A stretch of 64,000 nucleotides of DNA, from NCBI RefSeq assembly GCF_026626665.1, contig NZ_JAPNKE010000002.1, positions 4,317,168-4,381,167 on the forward strand. Reading direction: 5' to 3'. The DNA comes from Nannocystis pusilla (GTDB lineage Bacteria > Myxococcota_A > Polyangia > Nannocystales > Nannocystaceae). The notes beneath the pieces were generated by a model that was not told where the DNA came from, did no database searches, and saw nothing but the letters and a program-made list of their open reading frames with translations. Within the stretch, counting starts at the first letter, position 1; the number at the start of each line of letters is the position of its first letter. A program made the translations under genes and the position numbers. Below, piece by piece: positions 8,734 through 17,496 of the stretch.

Positions 8734-9540
8734 TCACACGATCACCGGCTTCCACAGCTCGCTGTGGAGCTGCTTGACCGCCTCGGGCCACGCGCCCGGC
8801 AGCACCCAGTCGGCGCGCGTCCAGGCGGCGTCGATCTCCGCGCCCTCGCCCGGGAACAGGATCACGCGGGCCCCCGGGCCGCGGGCGATCAGCGCCTCGG
8901 GCACCGGCTGGTCGGCCCCGCCGAGCCACAGCAGCGTCCCGCCCGTGTGCTGGTCGAGGTACTCCGGCCCGACCGGCTTGGCGCCGATCGACGCCAGGGC
9001 CGCGCGCGCGGCCTGGTCGAGGTCCTCGCGGGCGAAGTACCGCAGCGGACCGCGGCCGCTGTGTTGCTCGAGGCGGGCGACCCATTCGGGCAGGTCGACC
9101 AGGCTCGCCTCGTTGTCGTACTCGGCGTCGATGATCGCCGGCAGCTCGTACCACGGCAGGGTGCCGGCCACGATCGCGGTGACCGACGCCAGCCGCTCCC
9201 ACTCGACCTCGGGCTCTTGCAGCCACAGCGCCTCGGCGCCGCCGAGCGTCTCGGCGGCGGCCAGCCCCTCCTCGGTGTGCGGCACGAACACCAGCAGCGG
9301 GTGCAGTCGATCCTGCAGCGGCCGCAGGCCGGCCGGGCCGAGGAACGTCAGGCCGTCGGCGCCGAACCGGCTGACCGCGCCGATGACGAACTGGTCGGCG
9401 CGTCCGGCGTCGCCGGGGCAGACCGCGCTGACCGTGGCGCCGCGCTCGCTGCCGATGTCACGGGCGAGGCACAGGGCCGCGGCGCTGGCCGGATGGATCC
9501 CCTGCGGGGTGCGCTGGGCGTAGACCAGGATATGAGCCAT
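8734..9540 (-). CDS. ETF-domain-like protein of unknown function
   Basis: A 268-residue cytoplasmic protein beginning MAHILVYAQRTPQG. This resembles the first strand and loop of the N-terminal alpha/beta domain of electron-transfer flavoprotein alpha subunits, followed by alternating hydrophobic strands and helices. The C-terminal FAD-binding motif of EtfA is absent, so it is not a normal ETF alpha. The true EtfBA pair of the window is at 36-38 kb. Its ATG overlaps the TAA of the DUF507 gene by one base (TAATG), implying translational coupling. The acyl-CoA synthetase-like gene follows after 10 bp. A role with acyl-CoA metabolism is only inferred from the neighbour. Confidence 0.6.
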   Translation of the reverse strand: MAHILVYAQRTPQGIHPASAAALCLARDIGSERGATVSAVCPGDAGRADQFVIGAVSRFGADGLTFLGPAGLRPLQDRLHPLLVFVPHTEEGLAAAETLGGAEALWLQEPEVEWERLASVTAIVAGTLPWYELPAIIDAEYDNEASLVDLPEWVARLEQHSGRGPLRYFAREDLDQAARAALASIGAKPVGPEYLDQHTGGTLLWLGGADQPVPEALIARGPGARVILFPGEGAEIDAAWTRADWVLPGAWPEAVKQLHSELWKPVIV

Positions 9541-10052
9541 TAGTCGAGACCGTGCTTCCGTTTGATGAGCTCGAGCTGCTTCTGGTACTCGATCTCGAAC
9601 GTGGAGGTGTTCTCGGTGAGGTGCTTGAGGTGGCGCCGCACCTCGCGGTCGAGGTCCTCGTCGGCCTGCATGTGGCGGCGGAGGATCTCTTTGAGCTTCT
9701 TCCGGATCACGGAGTCGTCGGCGTAGATCTCCGATACGAACTTGCTCTGCATGAACAGCTCGAGCAGCTGATTGGCGATCCAGTTCAAGGCCTCTTCCCC
9801 GATCCCGAAGTCCTGGTCATCCGCCATCGAGCGCTTGACCTTGAACAGGTCGGAGTAGGCCAGCTTCTTCCGCTCGAGCTCGTCCTTCGCGCGGTCGGTG
9901 AGCTCGCGGTCCTTGCGTCGGTACTCCTTGAGGATCGACTCGACATCCCGTTTGAACTCTTCGCGGTCGCTGACCTCGAGGTCACCGGCGTCGACCAGGG
10001 TCTTGTTCACGGCTTCGACGATCGTCGAGATCTTACTTGAATAAAGACGCAT
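9540..10052 (-). CDS. DUF507 family protein
   Basis: A 170-residue, highly charged, mostly helical protein beginning MRLYSSKISTIV, the typical start of DUF507 proteins of deltaproteobacteria-type genomes. It has long coiled-coil-like segments (EEFKRDVESILKEYRRKDRE) and a C-terminal RRHLKHLTENTSTFEIEYQ block. An upstream in-frame start at 10106 adds 18 unrelated residues and is rejected. First gene of the three-gene operon. A TATCCT hexamer at 10064-10069 lies 11 bp before the ATG. Function of the family is unknown. Confidence 0.85.
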   Translation of the reverse strand: MRLYSSKISTIVEAVNKTLVDAGDLEVSDREEFKRDVESILKEYRRKDRELTDRAKDELERKKLAYSDLFKVKRSMADDQDFGIGEEALNWIANQLLELFMQSKFVSEIYADDSVIRKKLKEILRRHMQADEDLDREVRRHLKHLTENTSTFEIEYQKQLELIKRKHGLD

Positions 10053-10114
10053 GGGGTGGGCCGAGGATAGGCGCAGCTTTTCCGAGCGTCCAGGGTGCGG
10101 TACCAACCACGGGC

Positions 10115-10578
10115 GTGCAGCCCCGCCTCATCGTCGCCGCCGGCCTGGTCTGGCTCGGCCCCCACCGCCTCCTCGTCCAGCGCCGACCGGCCGGCGCCCG
10201 CCACGGCGCCGGCGCCCTCGAGCTCCCCGGCGGGAAGGTCGAGCCCGGTGAGTCCCCGCGCGCCGCGCTGCGCCGGAGCTCGTCGAGGAGTGGGGCCCCG
10301 CCGCCGCCGCGCTGCCTGTCGGCGCCGTCGCCGAGGTCCTGCACCACGTCTACCCCGGGCCCGGCCCGGAGGTCCTGCTGCTCGTCTACCACGTCGACGC
10401 GTGCGCCTGGCTGGGCACCGACTGGCACGCCGCCTTGCGCCTCGAGGCCGACGCCGCCGTCGTCGCGCACGACCTCGAATCCCTGCCCGTGGCCGAATTC
10501 CTGGCCGCCGACCGCGAATTCATCGCCGACGTGCGCGCCGGCCGGATCCCGCCCCCTCCGCTCCCCATCCGTCCCTGA
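10115..10578 (+). CDS. NUDIX hydrolase, frameshifted in the Nudix box
   Basis: Reads as a small NUDIX hydrolase of the MutT type (hydrolysis of nucleoside-diphosphate-X substrates). The sequence starts GTG-QPRLIVAAGLVWLG and reaches GGKVEPGESPRAALR. The frame must then slip by -1 at about 10276 to continue RELVEEWG, which completes the Nudix box G-x5-E-x7-REUxEExGU. It then runs to VAEFLAADREFIADV and a TGA at 10576-10578. One extra G after CGCCGG would restore a single 154-residue frame. It is divergent from the DUF507 operon, with a 62 bp spacer. Either a recent pseudogene or a sequence error; the intact downstream frame favours an error. Confidence 0.8.
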
Positions 10579-10739
10579 GCCTCTCCGCCCGTCCCCGCCC
10601 GTCCCCCGCCGTCAGGGCGACGAGCCGGCGCCGCCGCGACACGACGGCTCCCACCCAGCCGCCCGCGGACGCCGTTCATCGAGCGATCCCGGCCCGGCGC
10701 AATGCCTCCGCGTGCCCCCGGTTCGCCTCCCCGCGCGCG

Positions 10740-11065
10740 CCGATCCCGGCGCAGCGCCCCCCTCGTCGCGTCTCCCCCGCGTCCTCACGCCAACCCCGCC
10801 GCAGCGCCCTCACGTCTCCTCGCGGCTCGTCTCCCCGCGTCCTCACGCCAACCCCGCCGCAACGCCCTCCCGTCGCCTCGCGGCTCGTCTCCCCGCGTCC
10901 TCACGCCAACCCCGCCGCAACGCCCTCCCGACTCCTCGCGGCTCGTCTCCCCGCGTCCTCACGCCGATCCCGGCGCAGCGTCGGTCTCTTCGCGCCGCGT
11001 CTCTCGGGTCCTCGAGCCGATCCCATCACCGCTCCGCGGCTCGCCTCTTTGCATCCTCGCGCCGA
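10740..11065. repeat. 58-bp tandem repeat, about six copies
   Basis: The phrase GTCCTCACGCC recurs at 10781, 10839, 10897 and 10955, exactly 58 bp apart. Degenerate copies follow at about 11008 and 11053. The unit holds CCCCGCCGCAACGCCCTCCC and CTCGCGGCTCGTCTCCCCGC. It fills the middle of the 866 bp spacer 10579-11444, in which I see no gene. Confidence 0.85.
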
Positions 11066-11444
11066 TCCCGGCCCGGCGCAGCGCCCTCCACCTCTCGCCT
11101 CCGGCGCTTCCCGCCGCACCGGCCCGCTCCGCGCTCGCATCCGGCGCTCACCTGTCCGCAAAGACAGCTTCCCCGCGCGAGCCCCGCTCGCCACCTGTCC
11201 TTGCGGCCATCCTCACCGCCGACGTGCACTGCGTCACCCGCCGGCGCCGGGCGTGAGGACTGCCCCATCCGCGTCGACCTGGCGGCGGGCGCCCCCAACC
11301 CGCCGCGCGTGGCCCGCTGCGCGCCTCGCTCGCGCGGAACCTCCAGGCCGCGCCGGTCCGGCGATCTCGCGCACAACCTGTCTTTTCAGCCATCCGCCGC
11401 GTCTGCGCGTGACGGCCGCTCGGCCGCGGCGTATGGTCGGGGCG

Positions 11445-11810
11445 ATGCCCGCGCCCCGCGATTTCTCCGAGTTCTGGCCCTTCTATCTCGGCGAGCACCG
11501 CCACCCCGTCAATCGCGCGCTCCACTACGTCGGCACCAGCAGCGCCTACCTCTTCGTCGCCTGGATGGCCTGGACCGGCCGCTGGAGCCTGTTCCCGCTG
11601 GCCCTGGTGATCGGCTACGGCCCCGCGTGGATCGGTCACTTCTTCATCGAGCGCAACAAGCCGGCCAGCTTCAAGTATCCGCTGTGGTCCCTCGTCGGCG
11701 ACATGAAGATGCTGCGCCTCCGGCTCACCGGGCGCATGCGCGGCGAGATGATCCGCCTGTTCGGCAGCACCGCCCCCGCGCCCGACGCCCCGCAGCGCGC
11801 CCGCACCTGA
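11445..11810 (+). CDS. DUF962 / Mpo1-like protein
   Basis: A 121-residue membrane protein of the DUF962 family, to which yeast Mpo1, an iron-dependent 2-hydroxy fatty acid dioxygenase, belongs. It shows the N-terminal FWPFYLGEHRHPVNRALHYVG with conserved histidines. Two short hydrophobic segments follow, then the second signature GHFFIERNKPASFKYPLWSL and DMKMLRL. The length is typical for bacterial members. ATG 11445 is preferred over the in-frame ATG 11433. A TATGGT hexamer ends 7 bp before it, suggesting leaderless transcription. The enzymatic role in bacteria is inferred. Confidence 0.9.
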   Translation: MPAPRDFSEFWPFYLGEHRHPVNRALHYVGTSSAYLFVAWMAWTGRWSLFPLALVIGYGPAWIGHFFIERNKPASFKYPLWSLVGDMKMLRLRLTGRMRGEMIRLFGSTAPAPDAPQRART

Positions 11811-11829
11811 CCCGGGCCGCCCCACCGCG

Positions 11830-12185
11830 GCGCCTGTCCCGAGAGACAGCCCACCTGTCCCTCGCGCCCTGTCCTCCGCGACACCCGGACCTTCACGACC
11901 CCCGGCGCGGTCGTCTCCTTCCTGTCCCCCGGGACTCCGGGCGCGCTCGCCGGTCCGCCCCGTCCTCCACGACACCCGGCGCGGCGCTCCCCATCCGCTC
12001 GCGGCAGCCTCTCCTGTCCCTGCGCCCTGTCCCTCACGACACCCCGCGCGCTGCATCCACGCTTGGCCCTCGCGCCCGTCCTCCCCGACGCCCGAGGGCT
12101 CGCTTTTCTCCTGTCCCTTGCGCCCTGTCCTTCAAGACACCCCACGCGAGCGCCGCGCGCCCTGTCCCTTGCGACACGCCTCGCG
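11830..12185. repeat. Degenerate repeat-rich spacer
   Basis: The 11811-12224 spacer is packed with diverged copies of the 14-bp family in which CATG is replaced by CCTG, CAGC or ACAC. For example, CCTG 11833 and CAGC 11847, then CCTG 11854, CCTG 11868 and ACAC 11882. The phrase CCTGTCC[CT]TNRCG recurs about ten times. No gene is recognised. Confidence 0.6.
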
Positions 12186-12224
12186 CGCCTGACCCCGCGT
12201 GACACGACCTCCACCGCGCCCCGC

Positions 12225-13318
12225 ATGCCCTCGCTCCCGATCACCCTCGAGGCCGCCCTGCGCGACGCGCGTTCGCCCGATCCGACCGCGCGCAGCGTGG
12301 CAGTGCGTCACCTGGCCGCTGCCCTCCTGGCCGAGCTCGGCGATCCCTCTCCCGCCCTGCACCTGGCGGCAGGGCACCCGCGCGGCGAGGCCGTGATCGC
12401 CGCGTTGACCGCCGCCCTCGCCGATCCGGTCGTCCCGGTGCGGGCCATGGCCGCGACCGGCCTCGAGCAGCTCGGCGAGCCCGACGTCATCCCGCACATC
12501 GACCCCTGGCTGCACGACGCCGACCCCGGGCCCGACGCCGGCTACCTGCGCGAGTGTGCCGCCATCACCTGCGTCCTCCTCGGCCTCGCCGCCGCCCCCG
12601 AGCACCTCGTCAAGCCCGACGACGCCGAGGGCCCCGTCGAGTCCCCCGCCGCGCCGCACCCCTTGCGTCCTCCGGGACATGTCCCGAGCGACCTGTCCCG
12701 AGTCACCTACGAGGCCGCGCTCGCGCGGATCACCGCGGCCCTCCGCGCCCCCGCGCCCGACCTGCGGTTCCAGGCCGCCGGCGGCCTCGTCGAGCTGGCC
12801 GGCCGCGCCGCCGAGCCGGCCCTGTGCGCCGCCCTCGACGGCGAGACGCACCCGCACGTCCGCCTCGCCCTCGTCAGCGCCCTCGCCGAGCTGGATCCGC
12901 CCGGCCCCGAGGCCTGCACGCGCCTCGCCGTCGTGGTCGCCGATCCCGGCGCCGCCATCGACCTCGCCTTCGCCGCCGCCCTCGGCCTCGCCGCCGCCCG
13001 CGACCCTCGCGGCGGCCCGCCCTGCTCCTCGCCCTGCAGCGCTCCGGCGACCGCGCTCGCGCCCTCGAGGCCCTCGCCGCGCTCGGCCCCGCCGCCCCGC
13101 CGGCCGCCGTCCCGCCGATCCTGAAGATCGCCCGCGGCTGGCTCACCCCCGCGGTCATGCGCGTCCGCGCCGCCTACGCCCTCGTCCGCGTGGCCCTGCA
13201 GCTCGGCCAGCCGCTGTTCGACGAGCTCGCCGGCAGCCGCCGCCCCGCCGTCCAGGAGGCCGTCGCCGACGCCCGCGCCGCCCTCGCCGTCCTGACTCTC
13301 AAGGACATGTCCAAATAG
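12225..13318 (+). CDS. HEAT-repeat protein, frameshifted
   Basis: Helical-repeat protein of about 364 residues. It begins MPSLPITLEAALRDARSP and has clear HEAT repeats at about residues 60-90 (DPVVPVRAMAATGLEQLG) and 175-260 (DLRFQAAGGLVELAGRAAEP). The frame must shift by -1 between about 13000 and 13020 to continue LLLALQRSGDRARALEALAALG to the stop at 13316-13318. A 14-bp repeat pair lies in frame at 12674-12706 (peptide PPGHVPSDLSRVTYE). The C-terminal residues KDMSK and the stop codon come from the next array. No signal peptide is seen. Function unknown; such repeats usually mediate protein binding. Confidence 0.7.
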
Positions 13319-13372
13319 ACATGATTGATCGGTCATGTCCTCCCGAGCATGCTCCCGAGGACATGCCCGGAG
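13303..13372. repeat. 14-bp repeat array
   Basis: CATG cores at 13306, 13320, 13334, 13348 and 13362, all 14 bp apart. The first core is inside the coding sequence of the HEAT gene and the second overlaps its stop region. Confidence 0.88.
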
Positions 13373-13409
13373 GTTGCCTGCGCGAGCGCCGAAACACCCA
13401 TGGCCTCTC

Positions 13410-13840
13410 GCCCGGCCTCGCGGATGACCCCAACGCCAGGTTGAAATGCAGGAACGTCCGCGACGCCGGCGCCCAGCCCTGGGCGAATGACCCCAAAGCC
13501 AGGTTGAAATGCAGGAACCATCCGCGACGCTGCCGCCCAGCCTCGCGGATGGCCCCAAAGCCAGGTTGAAATGCAGGAAGCGCCCGCGACACCGGCGCCC
13601 GGCCTCGCGGATGGCTCCAAAGCCAGGTTGAAATGCCGGAAACATCCGCGACACCGGCGCCCAGCCTCGCGGATGGCCCCGGAGCCAGGTTGCAATGCAG
13701 AAAACACCGCGACCCTCTCGCCCAGCCTCGCGGATGACCCCAACGCCAGGCTGAAATGCAAGAAGCGCCCGCGACACCGCCCGCCCCCCGGCGCCCGCCC
13801 TGGGCGAAGGACTCCAAAGCCAGGTTCGAATCAGGGCACA
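13410..13840. repeat. 62-bp tandem repeat, seven copies
   Basis: The phrase CCAGGTTGAAATGCAGGAA starts at 13436, 13499, 13561, 13623, 13685 and 13746, with a diverged copy at 13820. Spacings are 63, 62, 62, 62, 61 and 74 bp. The unit also contains GCCTCGCGGATGRCCCCAA and CGCGACACCGGCGCCC. Much lower GC phrases (TTGAAATGCA) are conserved best. It lies between two genes transcribed in the same direction, in a 720 bp spacer with no recognisable gene. Confidence 0.92.
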
Positions 13841-14038
13841 CCCGACGCGTTCGCCCGTGCGCGACCGCGACGGGCCCGACGACCGCGGTCGTCCTCGCCC
13901 GGCTCGACTCGGCGTGACCTCTTGCGGCTCGCGTGGCCGCGGCCTGTCCCTCGCCGCGTGCTGCAGCCCGCGCCCGCGCCCTCGCGCCCTGCGATCCAGC
14001 GCACACCGCTCGGCCGCCCGCTTTGCCACCCTCGGCTC

Positions 14039-16033
14039 GTGACGCCCGCGACCGCCGAAGCTCCCCGCAGCGACCTCGCCACCGCCTACGAGCGCGCCTT
14101 GCAGCACCTCCGCGGCGTGCAGGCGGCCAAGGGAGCCGTGGGCGGCGAGGTGATCTGGAACCCCATGCTCGTGTGCCAGTACGTGCTCGCGTGTCACGTC
14201 CTCGGGCGGCCGATCGCCCCGGTGCGGCGGCAGCGGATCCGCCTCGCCCTCGAGCGCCAGGTGCGGGACGACGGCGGCTGGGGCATGCACCCCGACAGCG
14301 ACAGCTGGCTGTTCCACACCACCCTCGGCTACGTCGCCCTGCGCCTGCTCGGCACACCGCCCGACGACCCGCTGGCCGCCGGCGCGCTGCGGTGGATCCG
14401 GGCCCACGGCGGCGTCACCAAGAACCCGACGTGGGGGCGGATCTGGCTGGCCCTCCTCGGCCTCTACCCGTGGCAGTGCGTCCAGCCGATCCTGCCCGAG
14501 ATGTGGCTGCTCCCCGAGGCCGCGCCGGTCCACCCGCGCCGCCTCTACTGCCATATGCGCCTGATCTACCTCGGGCTCAGCTACCTCTACGGCGCCCGCG
14601 TCCAGGCCCCCGACTCACCTGTCCTTCGGGACATCCGCGACGAGCTCTACGACGGCGGCTACGACCGCGCCCCGTTCCGCGCCCACCGCGACGACATCGC
14701 CGCCACCGACCTGTACGAAGCGCCAGGCGCCGGCCTGCGCGCCGCCTTCGCCGCCATGCGGGCGCTCGACCGCGTCGCCCCCGGCCTCGTGCGCAAGCGG
14801 GCCCTCGCCCGCGCCATCGACCACGTCCTGTTCGAGCTGCGCAGCACCGGCAACGTCTGCCTCAGCCCGGTCAACGGCCTGCTGTTCAACCTCGCCCTCC
14901 ACCACCACGACCCGCTCCACCCCGAGCGCGACGCCGCCTTCCGCGGCCTCGAGTACTGGTTCTGGGAGGACGACGTCGAGGGCGCGCGGATCTGCGGCGC
15001 CCGCAGCGACATCTGGGACACCTCGTTCCTCCTCCAGGCGCTGTGCGAGGGCCCGCAGAGCGCCACCGGCGAGGCGCTCGGGCGCAGCGCCGCCGCCTGG
15101 CTGGCGACCGCGCAGATCCGCGGCGACATCCCCGGCGGCGCCGAGCACTACCGCGAGCCCGCCGACGGCGGCTGGGGCTTCGCCGACGAGCGCCACCCGT
15201 GGCCCGTCAGCGACTGCACCGCCGAGGCGCTCGAGGCCCTGATCCACTGCGCCGACCACGACCTCGCCCAGCCCCTCCCGCGCGAGCGCCAGCTCGCCGC
15301 CCTGCGCTTCGTCCTGCGCCGACAGAACGAGGACGGCGGGTTCGGCTCCTACGAGCCGCGCCGCGGCAGCCTCGTGCTCAAGCACTTCAACCCAGCCGAG
15401 ATCTACGGCAACTGCATGCTCGAGTACTCGTACACCGAGTGCACCGCGAGCTGTGTCCGCGGCCTCGCCCTCGCTCGCGCCCGCCTCGGCGACGCCATCC
15501 CGCCCGGCCTGCTCGCCGACGTCGACGCCGCCGTCGAGCGCGGCGTCGCCTTCCTCCTCGGCGCCCAGCACCCCGACGGCGGCTGGCTCGGCTTCTGGGG
15601 CATCAACTTCACCTACGGCACCTTCTTCGCCGTGCACGCCCTCCTCAGCGCCGGCCTGCCGCGCCAGCACCCCGCCGTCCGCCGCGCCGTCGCCTGGCTG
15701 GTGCGCCGCCAGCGACCCGACGGCGGCTGGGGCGAGAGCTTCGAGGGCCTGCTCGACGGCCGCGACGTCCAGCTGCCCGCGCACGAGCCGAGCCTGGTCG
15801 CCCAGACCGCCTGGGCCGTCCTCACGCTCATGGCCGCCGAGACGGCCGAAGAGGCCCCCGCGATCGAGCGCGCCGTCGCCTACATCCAGGCCCGCCAGCA
15901 GCCCGACGGCAGCTGGCCGCGCGAGCGCGCCAGCGGCGTGTTCTTCAACACCGCGGTGCTCGACTACGACCTCTACCGCCAGATCTTCCCCGCCTGGGCC
16001 CTGGCCCGCCGCCTCGGTCGCGCCGCGGAGTGA
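14039..16033 (+). CDS. Oxidosqualene cyclase (lanosterol-synthase type)
   Basis: Cyclises 2,3-oxidosqualene to a sterol skeleton. The 664-residue product has the repeated QW motifs of triterpene cyclases (DGGWG near residues 79-82, 376, 569). At residues 390-396 it carries VSDCTAE, the signature of oxidosqualene cyclases, in place of DxDDTA of squalene-hopene cyclases. It also has YCHMRLIYLGLSYLYG, matching the catalytic His region, and EYSYTECTAS, matching the second catalytic Cys region. The C-terminal FFNTAVLDYDLYRQIFPAWA is typical. Val390 occupies the site where plant cycloartenol synthase has Ile481, which suggests a lanosterol product (inference). GTG at 14039 lies 6 bp after CACCCT. 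A repeat pair is in frame at 14618-14635. No other sterol gene is in the window. Confidence 0.92.
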   Translation: MTPATAEAPRSDLATAYERALQHLRGVQAAKGAVGGEVIWNPMLVCQYVLACHVLGRPIAPVRRQRIRLALERQVRDDGGWGMHPDSDSWLFHTTLGYVALRLLGTPPDDPLAAGALRWIRAHGGVTKNPTWGRIWLALLGLYPWQCVQPILPEMWLLPEAAPVHPRRLYCHMRLIYLGLSYLYGARVQAPDSPVLRDIRDELYDGGYDRAPFRAHRDDIAATDLYEAPGAGLRAAFAAMRALDRVAPGLVRKRALARAIDHVLFELRSTGNVCLSPVNGLLFNLALHHHDPLHPERDAAFRGLEYWFWEDDVEGARICGARSDIWDTSFLLQALCEGPQSATGEALGRSAAAWLATAQIRGDIPGGAEHYREPADGGWGFADERHPWPVSDCTAEALEALIHCADHDLAQPLPRERQLAALRFVLRRQNEDGGFGSYEPRRGSLVLKHFNPAEIYGNCMLEYSYTECTASCVRGLALARARLGDAIPPGLLADVDAAVERGVAFLLGAQHPDGGWLGFWGINFTYGTFFAVHALLSAGLPRQHPAVRRAVAWLVRRQRPDGGWGESFEGLLDGRDVQLPAHEPSLVAQTAWAVLTLMAAETAEEAPAIERAVAYIQARQQPDGSWPRERASGVFFNTAVLDYDLYRQIFPAWALARRLGRAAE

Positions 16034-16041
16034 CGCCGCGG

Positions 16042-16118
16042 CGTATGCCTCTTCGAGCATGGCCGAACGGTCATGCCCTTTCGCGCATGCTCTTTGAGCA
16101 TGTCCTGAAGCACATCCC
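16042..16118. repeat. 14-bp repeat array
   Basis: Cores TATG 16044, CATG 16058, 16072, 16086, 16099 and CATC 16113. All steps are 14 bp except one of 13. It fills the spacer between the convergent cyclase and patatin genes. The rest of 16119-16240 shows nothing. Confidence 0.85.
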
Positions 16119-16240
16119 CGGTGAACGCCGCGATCGGCGCGCCTCCGCAATGCATCGGGACCCGCGGCGCCCCGGCGGCCGATCGCGATGGGCTGGCGTC
16201 GAGCAGCAACCTCGGCGCCAGCTCGGCGGTCCTGTCGCCC

Positions 16241-17458
16241 TCACGCGAAGAACTCGAGGATCCGGTCCTTCGCCGCCAGCGCGTCGCGGCGGCCGAGCTC
16301 GATGAAGCGCGACGCCAGGCTGCCGTCGAGCAGCAGGATCGACGCCAGCTCGGTCGTGCGGGCGATGTGCGAGCGGCTGAGCCCGCGGATGAGCGCCTGC
16401 CGGATCGGGTCGATCCCCGAGCCCGCGAGGTCATGGCGGATGAACGACGCCGTCACCGCCGCCAGGTCCTCGCTGGGGCGGAACACCAGCGTCGGCACCC
16501 GGCGGTACGGCAGGTCGCCCGCCTCTTCGAGCCGCTCGCTCACCGCCGCGAGTTCGGCGGCCCCCAGCGCCTCGTCGATCGCCTCGAACATGCGGTTGAT
16601 CCGCAGCAAGTTGTCGACGTCGTGGGACACCGGGTCGAGCAGCAGCGCGCTGAAGATCTTGCCCAGCATGAACACGAAGCCCGGGTAATCGGGGGCGTCC
16701 ATCGGCGGCGGCGCGGACGAGCGCTCGAGCAGCGAGATGACCACCACCCGGTCGGCCCCGGCCCGCAGCGCCGGCCCGATCGGCGTGCCGAAGCGGATCG
16801 CCCCGTCCATGTAGTAGCGCCCCTCGATGTTGCGCGCGGGGTAGATCAGCGGCAGCGCCGACGAGGCCAGCACGCGCGAGGCGTCGATCGGCCGCAGGAT
16901 CGTGCGCCGCTGCGCGTGGCACGGGCGCAGCGCGACCCCCGGCGCCAGCTCGGCGAACAGCGTCGTCCTGCCGTCGCACGCGTCGAGCGCCGCGATCGCC
17001 AGCGCGCGTACCACCCCCGCGTCGATGTTCGCGTGCAGCCGGTCCCACGCGATCACCCGCCGCAGCAGGCGCTCGGTCGGGCGCGGGTCGAACAGCGAGC
17101 GCCCCACGTACGGCGACGTCCGGCTGTCGTACTTCGCGTAGCGGCCCGGCAGGTGCCAAAACGGCCAGCCCCACAGCGACAGCGGCGTGAAGCGCAGGGT
17201 GCGGCGCAGCTCGAGCCGCTGCCACACCTCCACCAGCCCGGCGATCCCGTGATCGGCGTGGTCCGCGTTGGCGGTCAGGTACGCGGCGTTGAGCGCCCCC
17301 ACCGACGTCCCGGCGAACACGCTGAAGATCGGCGGCCCCTCCGCCCCGCGCAGTCCCAGCACGTCGACGAGCCCGTCGAGCACCCCGACCTGGTACGCGC
17401 CCCGCACACCACCGGCCGACAGGACGAGCGCGGTGTGGATCGGCTTGGGCTTGGGCAT
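16241..17458 (-). CDS. Patatin-like phospholipase
   Basis: A 405-residue lipid acyl hydrolase of the patatin/RssA family. It has the oxyanion-hole loop SAGGVRGAYQ (residues 14-23), the nucleophile elbow GTSVG with Ser52, and the catalytic Asp218 in MDGAIR, so the Ser-Asp dyad is intact. A Trp/Pro-rich stretch (residues 96-107) may contact membrane lipid. No signal peptide, so likely cytoplasmic. ATG 17458 directly precedes the fold. Convergent with the cyclase gene. The upstream 650 bp (17459-18113) contains only repeats and no supported gene. Confidence 0.93.
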   Translation of the reverse strand: MPKPKPIHTALVLSAGGVRGAYQVGVLDGLVDVLGLRGAEGPPIFSVFAGTSVGALNAAYLTANADHADHGIAGLVEVWQRLELRRTLRFTPLSLWGWPFWHLPGRYAKYDSRTSPYVGRSLFDPRPTERLLRRVIAWDRLHANIDAGVVRALAIAALDACDGRTTLFAELAPGVALRPCHAQRRTILRPIDASRVLASSALPLIYPARNIEGRYYMDGAIRFGTPIGPALRAGADRVVVISLLERSSAPPPMDAPDYPGFVFMLGKIFSALLLDPVSHDVDNLLRINRMFEAIDEALGAAELAAVSERLEEAGDLPYRRVPTLVFRPSEDLAAVTASFIRHDLAGSGIDPIRQALIRGLSRSHIARTTELASILLLDGSLASRFIELGRRDALAAKDRILEFFA

Positions 17459-17496
17459 GGGGTGCTCCGTGGCGCCGCGACGCGCCCGACCGCCCA

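Noticed and set aside
13410..13840. CRISPR array
   Set aside because: Units are near-identical over their whole length and directly tandem, with no unique spacers and no cas genes nearby. The same holds for the 50-, 58-, 80- and 82-bp repeats and the 14-bp arrays.
14615..16150. A 511-residue open frame antisense to the oxidosqualene cyclase
   Set aside because: Composition is that of a GC-rich shadow frame (Gly/Ala/Glu/Val), with no motif; the plus strand is clearly the real gene.
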